From: Daphnia carinata
Taxonomy: Eukaryota > Arthropoda > Branchiopoda > Diplostraca > Daphniidae
Assembly (NCBI RefSeq): GCF_022539665.2
Contig: NC_081334.1
Coordinates: 496,001-560,000 of the forward strand
Length of the DNA stretch: 64,000 bases
Direction of reading: 5' to 3'
Part shown: one piece after another, positions 13,227 through 24,100 of the stretch
Position numbering within the stretch: position 1 is the first letter of the stretch
How the letters are laid out: each line of letters begins with the position of its first letter
The notes under the pieces: model-generated
Database searches by the model: none
Told to the model about the DNA's origin: nothing
Seen by the model: the letters and a program-made list of their open reading frames with translations, nothing else
Program-made: the position numbers and the translations under genes

Positions 13227-14202
13227 GACCTCGTGTCACGGAACGGTTTCCAGTCAAAATAAATCAATACCGAGAGAGAGAGAGAGAGAGGGAGAGTGAG
13301 AACGAGGGAGAGAGAGAGAGAGAGAGAGAAAGTGAAACGGAGAGGTTTACTGCTGAAGCTAGGACCACAAAACTGCTAGGATAATATGACGCCAAAGCCA
13401 TTGGGCACGCACTCATTATTCTCCAATTCAATAAACACCCTCATCCGGAGGATACAATCAACAAAAATGACACGCTCAATCAGCTTCGCCTCACGTTTTT
13501 TTTTTTTTTTTTTTGTTTCTTTTTTTCTCTTCTCTTTTCAATTCCCCCCCCCCCCCGTTATAATTAATTGGCGCTGTTTTTATTTCTTATTAATTGAACT
13601 GCGTTATCAAACAATAAAGGAAGAAGGAAAAAAAAAAAAAAAATGAAAAGAAATGTCTCACGATTCGCTAACGCGTTGCCTCGCCTTGCCCTCCATTTTT
13701 GTGCGTGGGTTTTTCATTTTCGGGTGGGGTGGAATCACGTGACTCATCGCTAAAGTTTTCTCTCGCTTCGAGTCTCTCTTTCTCCTAGCGACGCTTTTCC
13801 TCTTCCTCCAACTATCCTATTCCCCTACCCCTCCTTGAACGCAAGAGTATCGACCGGCGCTTCCTCCGCCAGCGCCCCACTCTGCACACACACACACACA
13901 CAGACGAGAGACTCGCAACGGGCACTGACAAATCAACGCCCAAGAGTTTTTCCAAACTTTTTTTTTTTTGTGCGATCCCATCAACAAAAAAAAAAAAAAA
14001 AAAAAAAAAAGGAAATCTGCCAAAATCAACAAACAAAGAACGATGATTGCAAAAATAAAAAATAAATAAATAAAACCGATAGGCAAATTCGATTTAACTC
14101 ATCGACTCCTCCCTCGCCCAGGGAGGAGGGAGAAAAAAAAAAAACGTTCCATCATCTAAAACTTACCATTCCGGCACCGGATGAGCTGTTTTCGGTAACC
14201 AT
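1191..14202 (-). CDS. Ank: Ankyrin, 3'-truncated by the window edge
   Basis: Ankyrin is a membrane-skeleton adaptor: its repeats bind membrane proteins and its ZU5 module binds spectrin. Coding exons in transcript order: 14167-14202, 12531-12632, 10930-11062, 10237-10556, 9964-10092, 9353-9847, 9026-9223, 8604-8900, 8332-8472, 7932-8186, 7264-7765, 7010-7109, 6023-6091, 4774-4998, 4529-4689, 4212-4423, 1191-1395. Every junction has GT and AG and the phases agree, giving 3580 nt (1193 codons) with no stop. Hallmarks are [15 protein letters not shown] at the first repeat, about 24 repeats, and ZU5 motifs [28 protein letters not shown] and [20 protein letters not shown]. The last visible exon ends CSITG in phase 1, so the remainder of ZU5, UPA and death domain is missing only because the window ends. 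The start used here is [12 protein letters not shown]; other starts are listed separately. Sure of the family; the paralogue (Ank1 or Ank2 type) is not decided. Confidence 0.95.
5543..5580. repeat. (TAAA)n tetranucleotide repeat
   Basis: A perfect AATA/TAAA tetranucleotide array of about nine units lies in the ankyrin intron between the ZU5 exon at 4998 and the cassette exon at 6023. Nothing else is seen in that intron apart from A and T tracts. Confidence 0.85.
6023..6091 (-). CDS. Ank: 69-nt symmetric cassette exon of ankyrin
   Basis: This exon adds 23 codons ([20 protein letters not shown] plus RSR) between the acidic linker and the ZU5 domain. The acceptor is CTCCCCCAG, and the donor is GTTGGC, which is weak. 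The exon before it ends in GG and the exon after it begins with G, so both inclusion and skipping keep the frame. Skipping gives [15 protein letters not shown], the arrangement usual in ankyrins. Inclusion gives RSRFLVSF. It therefore looks like an alternatively used cassette; expression is not shown by sequence alone. Confidence 0.6.
7264..12632 (-). other. Ank: Ankyrin-repeat solenoid, about 24 repeats
   Basis: The ten exons from 12632 to 7264 encode residues 13 to about 780 as 33-residue repeats of the form GxTPLHxAAxxGHxxxVxxLLxxGAxxxxxTK. Exons 9353-9847, 9026-9223 and 8604-8900 are 495, 198 and 297 nt, exactly 5, 2 and 3 repeat lengths of 99 nt, so most introns here cut at the same place in the repeat. 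After the last repeat ([16 protein letters not shown]) comes a Thr-rich run near residue 790, encoded by GTC/GTA triplets at about 7463-7495. An acidic linker containing [11 protein letters not shown] follows. In the family this solenoid binds ion channels and adhesion proteins. Confidence 0.93.
13272..13329. repeat. (GA)n microsatellite
   Basis: Two GA blocks (about 13272-13291 and 13309-13329) are separated by a short imperfect spacer. They lie in the intron between ankyrin first exon a and the common exon. GA tracts near insect promoters can bind GAGA-type factors; that role here is speculation. Confidence 0.8.
14167..14202 (-). CDS. Ank: Ankyrin first coding exon, variant a
   Basis: Twelve codons ([12 protein letters not shown]) end in a consensus donor GTAAGT in phase 0. 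They join in frame to exon 12531-12632 ([20 protein letters not shown]), the start of the ankyrin-repeat domain. The ATG follows a run of A. It is the first exon nearest to the body of the gene and the one used for the gene-level entry. A dense poly(A)/(CA) stretch lies just upstream. Confidence 0.75.
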
Positions 14203-16054
14203 CCTTTTTTTTTTTCCGCAAAAATTACACACACACACACACACACTCACATACACGGCACGTTAACAAACAAAAACTCAATCAAAAGAAAAAAATTTTC
14301 TTTTCGTTCTTAAATGACGCTGCGCGAATCGAATCAAGTGAGAGCCAAAAAAAACAAAACAAAAAAAGAAATAAAAGAAATGGATGTCTTTCTTTTTGTT
14401 TAGACAGACATTGTTAGCATTGTAAACCGCCCACGCACTGCACTGGCCAACGCACTGCGCGAAATACAAATCACGATGAGTTTTCTTTTTTGTTTTTGTT
14501 TTTTAAATTTGGCCTTTCTAAAAAAAAAAACAAACGACTTGAGAGATATAGAGGGGACGACGCTGGAACATGAACCGTTCGTCAGTGTTCCCTGTGTACG
14601 TGTGTGTCGAACATCAAGTTGGAACAGCGCAATGACAATCCCCTCTTTTTTCTTCGTCTTCCCCAATAGTCCCTCACTCAATGCTCCTCTTTCTTTTTCT
14701 TTTTTTCTTTTTTTTTTTTTTCCCTTCGTATTTGGGTGGAGGATGGAACACACGGCGCCGGCGCTGCAATGCGCTAAGCCCAGCCCCGGCGCGCACACAC
14801 ACATCTCTACACCATTGAGCGCATACGTCATTATTAAAAGGCAACGCTGGACGAGGCGCTTTAAAGCTTCCCCCCTTCTATCCTACCCCTCCACCTCCTC
14901 CTTTTCCCTCCTCCCGACTCACGAAAGCCTACCGCCACCCAACGCCCTTGTGTGCAGTGCGAGTGAAGGATCAGGTCGATCGATAATCAAGTGCCATTTT
15001 CGGCTGGCAGAGAAGGCACAAAATGGAGGAAACAAAAAAAATAAATAAATAAATAAAAAAAAAAATGGAATAGGATAAATAATTCCGGGTGCTATTCAGA
15101 CATCTTCGCTCTTGCGGATGTCTTTAAAACTAAACAACGTTAATATCGATTAGGGTGTTGGATCTTCTTCTGCCTCGGCGGATTCGATTCGATTCCAGCT
15201 GAGGCGAGAGGGGGGGGGGGGACGGGTGGGAGTGCTGGTGGTGGACCCAATTGATTCCGGATGAAAAGAGATTTTTCAATTCGCTTTCTTATTCGACTCT
15301 GTTGCGATGGCAATGGTCTTTGCATTCCCGCTTTTGTTGGCGGTCCCTATCGGAGCGGAATGCAGCGGTGGTCGAAATCGGAATTAGCTGGGTCGATAAA
15401 TCGATTTGCCCATTTTTTTTTTTTTTTTTATTTCATTTTTTTTTTTTTTTTAAATCGCGGCCCACTTGCCTTTCACGCATTCTATGAAGATTTCCGACAG
15501 GTGCTGGCAGACCGTACGTGAAACATGATAAATATTTGATGCGTTACACACACACACACACATAAATGTGCACTATAGTATTATATGAACCGGCTTTTCG
15601 TGTTGCATCGACGACAGCCCCACCTTCGACTCTATCCTCCTTCCTACACCAGGGGGGGGAGGGTGCCATATTAAAAAGACATACGACACACACACACACT
15701 CCGACACGTTGATGGACATGAAGGAGAGAGTGAGAGAGAGAGAGAGAGAGAAAAAGAATGTAAACAACCATGCAACCCATAGAAGCATCCCATACAAGCA
15801 AGCAAACAAAACAAATGACGCACGTTTAGGCGCAACTTTCGTTTCATTCAATCGAAAATTCAAATTCCCCAGCCAGCCTTTAACAATTTCTTCGCTTCCA
15901 TTTTTACACACATTCCTCGACGTTTTCAGGCAAACAAAAAAAAATCTAACGTCAGAGGGGAGAAGGGGGGGGGGGGGGGGGGAAGGAAAAAAGAATGCAT
16001 GTAAAATGATGTACAGTACACGCCATACGACCAATCATCAGGCACAAGGGGGTA

Positions 16055-16058
<4 letters not shown>

Positions 16059-16101
<43 letters not shown>

Positions 16102-16193
16102 GTGAGCGCTATGCGCTCGCGCGGGGCATATGGCGACGGATGGGGAAACGTGAGGAGGACAGCAGAGGAAGAGGACGGGCGCGCGCGCGCGCG
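16059..16193. repeat. (TG)n, hairpin and alternating GC cluster
   Basis: About 20 TG units (16059-16099) are followed by a short perfect inverted repeat (GAGCGC, 3-nt loop, GCGCTC) just after 16100 and by alternating GC at 16179-16193. All three elements are alternating purine-pyrimidine or self-complementary sequence. Confidence 0.85.
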
Positions 16194-16896
16194 TAACTGG
16201 GGCGGATGGATCTAATTTTAGAAAAAAATAAATCTACTCGCTTGTCCCTCTCTGTCTCAGCTCTGCCGAAAATGAAAAAAAAAAAAAAAAAAAAAAAAGG
16301 CTCCTCATTCAGTTACGGCGAAGAGAATAAATTCTTTAAAAACAAAAGAATGGAATAGAATAAAACGGGAAAAGTACGGCACTTATTTTTAATCTGTACT
16401 GCATTCTACGTTGTACTGTCTGCAACGTTGAGTTATGGGTTGAACAGAAGGGCGACGGGTGAGCGGACGGATCTGCATTTAATCTCATCCGGACAAACAA
16501 AAAAAAAAAAAAAAGAAAAGAGAAAAACCAACTCAACCAAAAAAAAAATGCTTTACTTTTTCTTTCGACTCCTAATCCAAAATATTTTGAAAAAAAAAAA
16601 AAAACAAAAAAAAAAACAAAACAAATCGATGGTATTTTCGTTTCTCTCCAATAGCATCCGGTTTACACACGAGGATTTGACCTAATAATCATTGCCATCC
16701 GGCGATTTCGTTTCATCCGGTAATCAATGAATTGCACATCCCGAGTGCTTTTTGAGCGCCAGCGACCCCCCCCCCTCTCCCCGTTCTCTCTCAAATAAAA
16801 AAGAAATGCCTAACCTTTTTTTTTTTTTTTTTTTATGATTATGCACAAGCGCAGTCAGGTAGTGTGGGAATTATTTCGAATTTCAAAAAAACTTAC

Positions 16897-16932
16897 CCCC
16901 AAACTAGAGATGGATGCAAATTTCTTGAACAT
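16897..16932 (-). CDS. Ank: Ankyrin first coding exon, variant b (candidate)
   Basis: An ATG in a good context (ACC before it) opens twelve codons, MFKKFASISSLG, ending at a consensus donor GTAAGT. The coding part is 36 nt and ends in phase 0, exactly like the exon at 14167-14202, so it can join the common exon ending at 12531. No other gene is seen on this strand to claim it. The evidence is phase, donor and position only. Confidence 0.5.
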
Positions 16933-18909
16933 GGTCGTAAAAACTTTGATTCATGTCATCCAATAAAACCAGAAAAACCGCAACACACTCAATCACGCAC
17001 AGTAGACTCACGCAGTTCACGAGGGGGAGAAAGAACCTCGCACACTTTTTTTTTTTTTCCACACTTTCCACTCGAAATAAAAGAAACAATTCTTTCTTTT
17101 TTTTTTTTAAAGAAACAGAGAGACCATCTCTCGCTCTCCTAGACCTTTTTCTTTCTTTCTTTTTTTCTTTGTTGAAAACAAAACAAAACGAAAAAAAAAA
17201 AAAATATATCCAAGTACTGCCGCAAGATTATTTCGATTTCACACCATTGATTGCAACAACACGTCCATGATAGTTCCGCTCGGGCGGACAGCGATCGAGC
17301 ATCTGTGAGATCACGCTGAGGAAAAAGAGCAGTTCCGGCGAGAGAAGGAACGTCCCCAAAGAGGAACGATGGTCTGTCTGCGTGTGACGGTAAAGAACGG
17401 GCCAGATGGAACAACAGCATCATCGGCCGGTGTGTACGTGTGTTCCAGCCGGTTCGCCGGGTTTTATATTTAGACCATCCTCGGTGTGTGTCTGCTAGAG
17501 GGCGACACCGTGAGCCGCTAGACGCGCTGCCACCACACTGTACCACGTATTGCGAGTGCCCGTCTTTTTTTGGCAAGTTTTCGTGACTCTCATTCCAGTG
17601 CACAACTGTCTGCTGCACGCACTGTCCCGACTGCCAAAAAAAATAGAATAAAATAAAAAGGGAGACGCAAAAAAAAAAAAAAAAAAAAAATTCCCATTCG
17701 AATCGACGGCCAACAACTGGACTCCCATCCTTTACAGAACACCTGGAACAAATCGTGTGTTGGCTCTGAAACATCCCACTTGTCCTATTGTATGACCGTT
17801 ACATAGGCAGGCCCTTTGACAGACGTAATATAACGAAGGAAAAAAAAGGGGGGGGGGAAAGAAAATGAAAAAAAAAGGGAATACCAAATCATGATGGATA
17901 GCTGACGGATGGCCTCCGCCCAAGCGACTCATCAACAACAAACAAAACAAAACAAAAAAAAAAAAAATGACGCAATCCTAGTCGGATGTGAATCGCGACA
18001 ATGACTACATGCCGGGATTCCAGTCCTACCCATTTTATAGAACGTCCGTCATCGGCAATAGATTAGTTTTTGTTTTGGATTTTCTCTTTTTTGGGTTTTT
18101 TTTTTTTTTTTTTTTGTACGGGTGTAAAACGGAGAAAAAAAAAAAAAAAAAAAACGGCACTTAGATGATTGAGTTACTAAGCAAACGTGTCGACGTCGAA
18201 AATTATACGTGCGAATTTGAATTTTTTTTCCAGTACGAAACGGGGAAAGAAAAGAAAAATAAAAATAAAGAGAAGGGAAATGGCATTTTGGAAGAAGAAA
18301 AAAAGCTATAAGACTTTCCCATCACGTTTGAATTGGATTAGACGTCTGGGACAGTTCAATCCAATTTGGGACTCAAGTATAGTCGAGTGTCTGATCCCAA
18401 GTTGTTTTTTTTTTTTCTTCTTGTACGAGAGGATCCCATATTTTTTTTTCTTTTCTTTTTGTTTTCATTTTTTTTTTTTCTTCGTTCTGAAAAGAGGATG
18501 ATATTGCCTTTTTTTCTAATACTTATTCTCGTACAAATACGTAGGCGTGTACGGAGACTCACATCACATGCGCTATTCGCATTTTCTACTTGACCAGCGA
18601 GAGGCGACGCAACCGAGAACGCAACGCCATCTGTGAGCGTGATTTGGAACCTACAACCGAAAACAGCCTAAACCCGTTTTTCCTTATTCTCCCTGTCGTT
18701 ATGCAGCTGGAGAAGCTTCTACTTAAAAACACTTAACTAACTAGACAGGCCAGCTTAAAAAAAAAAAAAATAAAATAAAATAAAATAAAACGAAAAAATT
18801 TAAATAAAAAAAAAAAAGACAAAACAAGCAGGTTACGGTACGGTAATGCAAACGGAATGGGCAGAAAGCTGTGATCCATGCAGTCCCACCGGGCGGGATA
18901 CACAAATAC

Positions 18910-18945
18910 CTGCTGCTTCCAACAGCTAATTCTTGCGGCACTCAC
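18910..18945 (-). other. Ank: Recursive splice site with a 36-nt micro-exon
   Basis: On the minus strand a long pyrimidine tract runs into CAG followed at once by GTGAGT, the juxtaposed acceptor and donor of a recursive (ratcheting) splice site; the junction lies between 18946 and 18945. Another donor, CAG/GTATTT, follows 36 nt later. The 36 nt are open in phase 0 (VSAARISCWKQQ). The site lies in the long introns created by the distal first exons at 20.5 and 24.1 kb. In known cases such sites are used to remove long introns stepwise and the micro-exon is normally skipped. Use here is an inference. Confidence 0.45.
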
Positions 18946-20359
18946 CTGTAAAAACAAAAAAACAAAAAAAAAGAGAAACATAAGTCATCAATCATTCTCA
19001 GTCTTTTCTAAGAGATTGGCCATATCCTCCCTTTAAATACCAATAGTTGGGTGGGGAAGGGGAGACGAGGACGAGCACGAGCAGCAAACACGCAAGACGC
19101 TACTGCAACAACAAACACTTCGAGGTCGAGCAAAAAATAAAAAAGTTTAACACGACAGGGGGTTCGTTGTTTAAGTCAGGACACCCACCCCCCTCCCGTC
19201 CTCTCCATGTCCCATCCCGCTCTTCTTGCCTCTACCTATCAACGCCAAACAGCAGCCGAGAAATGTTCGAACCGTACATCTTTCAAACTACTGCTGCCCC
19301 ACGGTCCCCCCCCTTCCGGTTTGCCAGCCAACAGTTTGTGACGTCATCCGGAATAACAACAACAATGTAACCTATTCAACCAGCTAGCCGTAGTGTCTGT
19401 TTTGAAAGAAAAATAAAATAAAATAAAATAAAAACAAAATGTGATGATATTCCTGTTGACGACCTTTTGAACTTTGCCTCCATTCCCGCTTTTTACGAGA
19501 TGTCTACCGGATTGCAAGTGGAAGCGGAGAGCAAAAACGCCGTTTCTGTTACCATCGCATTGTTCGATAATGACGCCAAAACAAAAATTCCTTCGACTTT
19601 CCCTGGCGGAGGCAAAAGGCATTCCAGTTGTACATCCCCCGCTTCCACATGTCGATGCATACCCGAATTGATGAGGGGAAACAAAATCAAAACAAAAAAC
19701 TCGCAAAGAAAAAAAGAAAGAAAGAAAAGAAAGAAAGAAAAGAAAAGAAAGAAAGAAAAATTTGAACGGAAAAAAGTCGCAAGTGCGGGACCCTTTCAAT
19801 CAGCTCTCGTTGTAACGCCAAACGAGAGGGCGAAGGAAACGCTACCGTCGACCGGAATACACGAAAAAGCAAAAAAAAAAATAAAAAATAAAAAAAAATA
19901 AAATAAAAACAAGAAACAAGAAACAAAATATGTGGTTCATATTAATAGAGTCGTGCCAGACAGTCTCTTTCCTTTTTAACGTCGTTCCGTCATCCTCCGT
20001 TTAGGCGATAACGACGGATAACCTCTACAGCACAAAGTTCGCTGAGGATTTTCGAGTATGGACGGGCGCCATCATCTACCGTATGTTGCATTACGTAGCC
20101 CACCCTACGTCAGACCCAATCTCCCCGTAAGTAAGTTTTTTTTGTTTTTTGTTTTTTTGTTTTTAAATTCCCCCCCCCCCCCCCTTTTTTTTTTTTTAGA
20201 AAAAAAAAAAAAATTTGATTTATCAAAGGCCACAGAATTTGCGGAGGGGAACAGGCCGAGCTCAACACAGTGCCCACTCGTCTTTGGTCTAAAAATAAGA
20301 GATGAAGAAGAAAGAAAAAAAAAAAAAAAAAAAAAAAACTGGAAAACTTGTAGGCTAGT

Positions 20360-20392
<33 letters not shown>

Positions 20393-20501
20393 AATAAAAA
20401 TTACAATTTCTGGCAACGCTTCCAGTTCGACAATTTCAAGAGAAACGACAAGCGCACAACAAGTTATTCACGACCCTTAGAAAAGAAAATAGAAAACTCA
20501 C

Positions 20502-20543
20502 GCGGGTATTCTCGGGAGCGGCTTTGGCTGATGACCGACCCAT
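20502..20543 (-). CDS. Ank: Ankyrin first coding exon, variant c (candidate)
   Basis: An ATG at 20543 opens fourteen codons, MGRSSAKAAPENTR, that end at a consensus donor GTGAGT in phase 0. It can be joined to the common ankyrin exon ending at 12531 without a frame change. The segment is more GC-rich than its surroundings. As with the other candidates, the support is start codon, donor and phase; no transcript evidence is available here. Confidence 0.5.
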
Positions 20544-21158
20544 CTCTCTTTTGTGGCCGAGGGTACGGGATGAGATTACACACTTGTCATATAATAATAT
20601 CGGTAGAACCCAAAGAAAGGATAATATTACCGATATCCTTTTTTTTTTTTTTTTTTTTAAATAATTTTTTTTTTTTTTTTACAAAATCCAAAAAAAAAAA
20701 GAATTCGATGAAACAAAACACTACGAGAGATCAAATGTTCTTTTTTGACGTTTTCGTTTGTTTTTTTTTGCCGCGTAATTCGAATCCCTCCCTTCTTTTT
20801 TCGCACACACTACTCGCTACTACGATGGCTCAACGTCTACTGAGACGTCGGGCACGAGGGACGCTACACGCGAAGTGTCGGTGGAAGGGGCGGATGCACC
20901 GAAGCATCTTCAGACACTGCAGAGAGAGAGAGAGAGAGAAAGAGGAGAGTGAAATGAAAAAAAAAATAAATAAATAAGAGGTACACGGTGGGCCAAAGAG
21001 GCTTTTTTTTTTAAAGAATAAAAGCGGCGAACGAGAGTTGGACAGCGCAAAAATACCAGCCGCCCGCCGACCGTACTGCACACACGTCCGAGTTGCACCA
21101 CCACCACCACACACAAGCCAGGAGGAAACTCTTTCCTCCTACAGATTTATAAATAATA

Positions 21159-21159
<1 letters not shown>

Positions 21160-21196
<37 letters not shown>
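21160..21196. repeat. (CA)n microsatellite
   Basis: An uninterrupted CA tract of about 18 units. Shorter CA tracts occur at about 14228-14246, 15547-15562 and 24431-24466, all within the 5' region of the ankyrin gene. Confidence 0.9.
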
Positions 21197-21197
<1 letters not shown>

Positions 21198-23959
21198 GAA
21201 CGAAATTGGGGTCGACTGATGACCGTCGTGGCGCTCGACAAGAAAAGAAAGAAAGAAAAACTTTTGCGCTGTTCATCAATGGCAAAGGCATAAATTAAAT
21301 AGTCTGTGTGCGGTTCATCAGGACATCCTAAATTTAGAGATAACTTTTAACCCCCCCCCCTCTTTTTTTTTTTCCCCTACGCGCAAAACAACAGCTGTGT
21401 TTGCAAGATTACGAATGCAACGACCTCACAATTCGCCATTTTTTTTTTTTTTCATTAATCACAACGGGAAAATGAGAGTTTGAAAAAAAAAAAATGATAC
21501 CAAGAAAGAAAAGAACGATGGTGGAGGGATCACGTGGTTTAACGACGCGAAAAGGGAAGCCACCCAGTCATTTGAAAACATGTCGTAAATAGCGCCATTC
21601 GAGTTGTCATCACAAGGATGAGCGCGGACCTAGCGTTCCATTGAACCTTGCATGTTCGAATTCCCCGATCAATCGGAGCTTTGTTTTTTGTTTTCGATAA
21701 CAATTCAAACGAGCCGTTCACGAACTATTAAGCAAATGGAATGAACGTGACCGTTTCAAGGTAGGAGCGCTGTTTGTCCAGTCACGAATCAGACGATTCG
21801 GTCCATTTGGGTTGCGCCCAGTTTGCCAACAAATTCTATTTTGAGCTTTTTTCGCTGCACTCTTCTTAATGCTGTTCCTAAAATTTTGTCTTTCTTTTTT
21901 TTTTGTTTTTTTTTTGTTTGCGCTTTTTCGCTTTCAAAATTGGCGCTCACTCAGCCATCTAGCGGTGGCAATCTTAAATAGAAGGACATCCTATAAACTG
22001 GAGGGGAGAAGATGTTTAACAATCGTTTTTCCCTATGGCCAGAAGGGCCTTGTTTTTTTTGTTTTTTTTCTCTTTTGAAAGAAAAACAAAATAATAATAG
22101 TTAAGTGGAACAAGTCCTTCGTGACGTGTCGATGAACCCACTCCCCTCTTCAACCGTTTAGAACTTAGAAAAATATGTTATTGTCTGCTGTTCGAAGGCA
22201 ACAATCTTTTAACTGATGACTTTAAAGGAATCATTGTGCCTTTTTTTTTTTTTTCTTTCCTCCCTTTGCTTTTCTAGAGTGAAAACGAAAAAAAAAAAAA
22301 AAAAAAAAATACAAGAAAAAAAGTTCATAAAGGTTAGACGGGAGATGCAGCCAGTTTACCACACACGCGAACCGAAACGAAGGTCAAGTTTAATGACATG
22401 TCACGAGGCATCTTGATTCGCTCGAAGACAGTGTAAAAAGGCGCGACCCTTCGTGAGTGACCCGAACAGTCACCAAACAGCAGAAGAAGGAAATGAATCG
22501 TTAAAAGCCTTTCGAACTTCTCTTGATGGGCTGAGCAGAAGCATCCCCTCCTCCTCCCACAAAAAAAAAAAAACAAACACCAAAAAAAAAAAAAAAAAAA
22601 AAAATAGCAAAACAACAAATAAAAAAAAAAAAAAAAAAAAACAGCCTTATGGATACACGTCACGCTTTTTTTTTTCTTTCGTGGTAGTCACAAGGCATAC
22701 ATAATAAGAATGATTCGACCCATAAACGGGATGCCACTGAACGACAGACCGGCATAAGCTTCTCAAATTTCTCCCCGCATTTCAAATTCTGGAATAAAGT
22801 CTTAGAAGATCGGGCTGTCACACCCAAGAACCAAAAACAAGAGGGGGACAAACAAAATGGTGGTGATTGGGCGGGGGAGAAACCATTTCATTTGAAAGGA
22901 ATAAATAAATAAAACAAGCGAACTTGAGAGATTTCCCTAGACAGCTTTTAGTACGTTCCCTCTGAGCAGGAAATGCAGGGCCCTTTTTTTTTTTATTTTA
23001 TTGTATCCGAAAACAATAGGCGAATCTTCTTCTTCATTGCCGTCAGGGCTTCGTAATCAAATGGGAAGATGTTCCGCCTTTTCACACGATACAGCCTATC
23101 GTTGACTAATACGAATGGATAGGGTGGGTAAATATCACGTTGGGGGTGGAGTCATAACCAAGACACCGGAAAGAGATCGCAAGGCGCCTCGGCAATTACA
23201 ATGTAGAGGGAAAGACGGTGGTCAGTCGTTCCGCAGTGTTTTGTGTGTGTGCGTCTCTCTGGTAACCCCCCCCCCCTCCCCCATACATATCTGTATGCAC
23301 GCAATTGTCACGCTTCCTTTCCTTTTTTACTACTTACTGAACCTCTTTCTTGCAAACCAGAATTTCTACTACGAATGCATGTCTCCACTCGGCAACAACA
23401 AATAAAAGAAACAACGAATAAAAAGGAAAAAGGGGGAAAAAAAAAAAGGGGGATGGCCGGAAGGCGGGCGGAAATGAACGCACACTGTTGGCTGCGAACA
23501 GGTGAAGACCACCTGAGTTAAAAGGGGAAAACATGAAAGCGCGGGATTCACGTCTGAAAGTGAACCGCAAAACAATTCAAACGATGTTCTTTTTTTCTTT
23601 TTTTTGAAAAAAATTCCAACAAAATTTGTGTTTTTTTTTTAAAGATGTTTCCAAATAAAAAAAAAACTAAGAAAAAGATGGGATTTCATAATAAAAAAAA
23701 AATTGTTTTGTTATTTTTCAGAGTCCCGTGCATTCATTCTTCTTCTTAACTTACATAATGTTTTCACATCGGTGAATTCGTGATTAGGTTACAAGTTGCC
23801 GGGGCTACGGCCACTGGCTCAGTTTCCAACACATGCGCATAATTTCTCGCTGTTGCCGGACACTCGGGGTGAATAGCAACGTGACGTCACGTTCCCACCC
23901 AACACAAACACACAGGTAAAGAATAATAATGAAACGTTTTGAGAGTGTATGTTGCATAC

Positions 23960-24100
23960 CTTTGTAACTTTGATGCTGGGGATGATGGAGGGCACTTGCA
24001 GAGTTGGCGAAGGCTCTTGGCTGCCATTGCCGTTAGTCGTTGCTGCTGATTTGATGGCCACCGGTCGGCCACCATCCACTTGTTCACTATCATTAGCCAT
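23960..24100 (-). CDS. Ank: Ankyrin first coding exon, variant d (distal)
   Basis: An ATG at 24100 opens 47 codons, beginning MANDSEQVDGGRPVAIKSAA and ending PSIIPSIKVTK, with donor GTATGC in phase 0. It is a low-complexity, Ser/Pro/Asn-rich leader. A possible acceptor (ATATAG) a short way upstream of the ATG suggests a further 5' UTR exon. It lies on the same strand as ankyrin with no other gene between, so the simplest reading is the distal ankyrin first exon, with a first intron of 11.3 kb to 12632. It could be the first exon of another gene, but none is seen downstream to take it. Confidence 0.55.

Larger units (their letters stand above)
14203..23959. other. Alternative-promoter region of ankyrin, repeat-rich
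   Basis: Apart from the three short candidate exons and the recursive splice site, I see no gene here. The stretch carries (TG)n at 16059-16099, alternating GC at 16179-16193, (CA)n at 21160-21196, a run of about 18 G at 15965-15982, about 15 C ending near 20184, and many A or T runs of 12-30. Open frames of 60-220 codons in this region are poly-K, poly-F or Ser-rich products of these tracts. Confidence 0.6.

Noticed and set aside
22334-22404. A further ankyrin-like first exon (MSLNLTFVSVRVC with a GTAAAC donor)
   Set aside because: It ends in phase 1 and so cannot join the common exon in frame.
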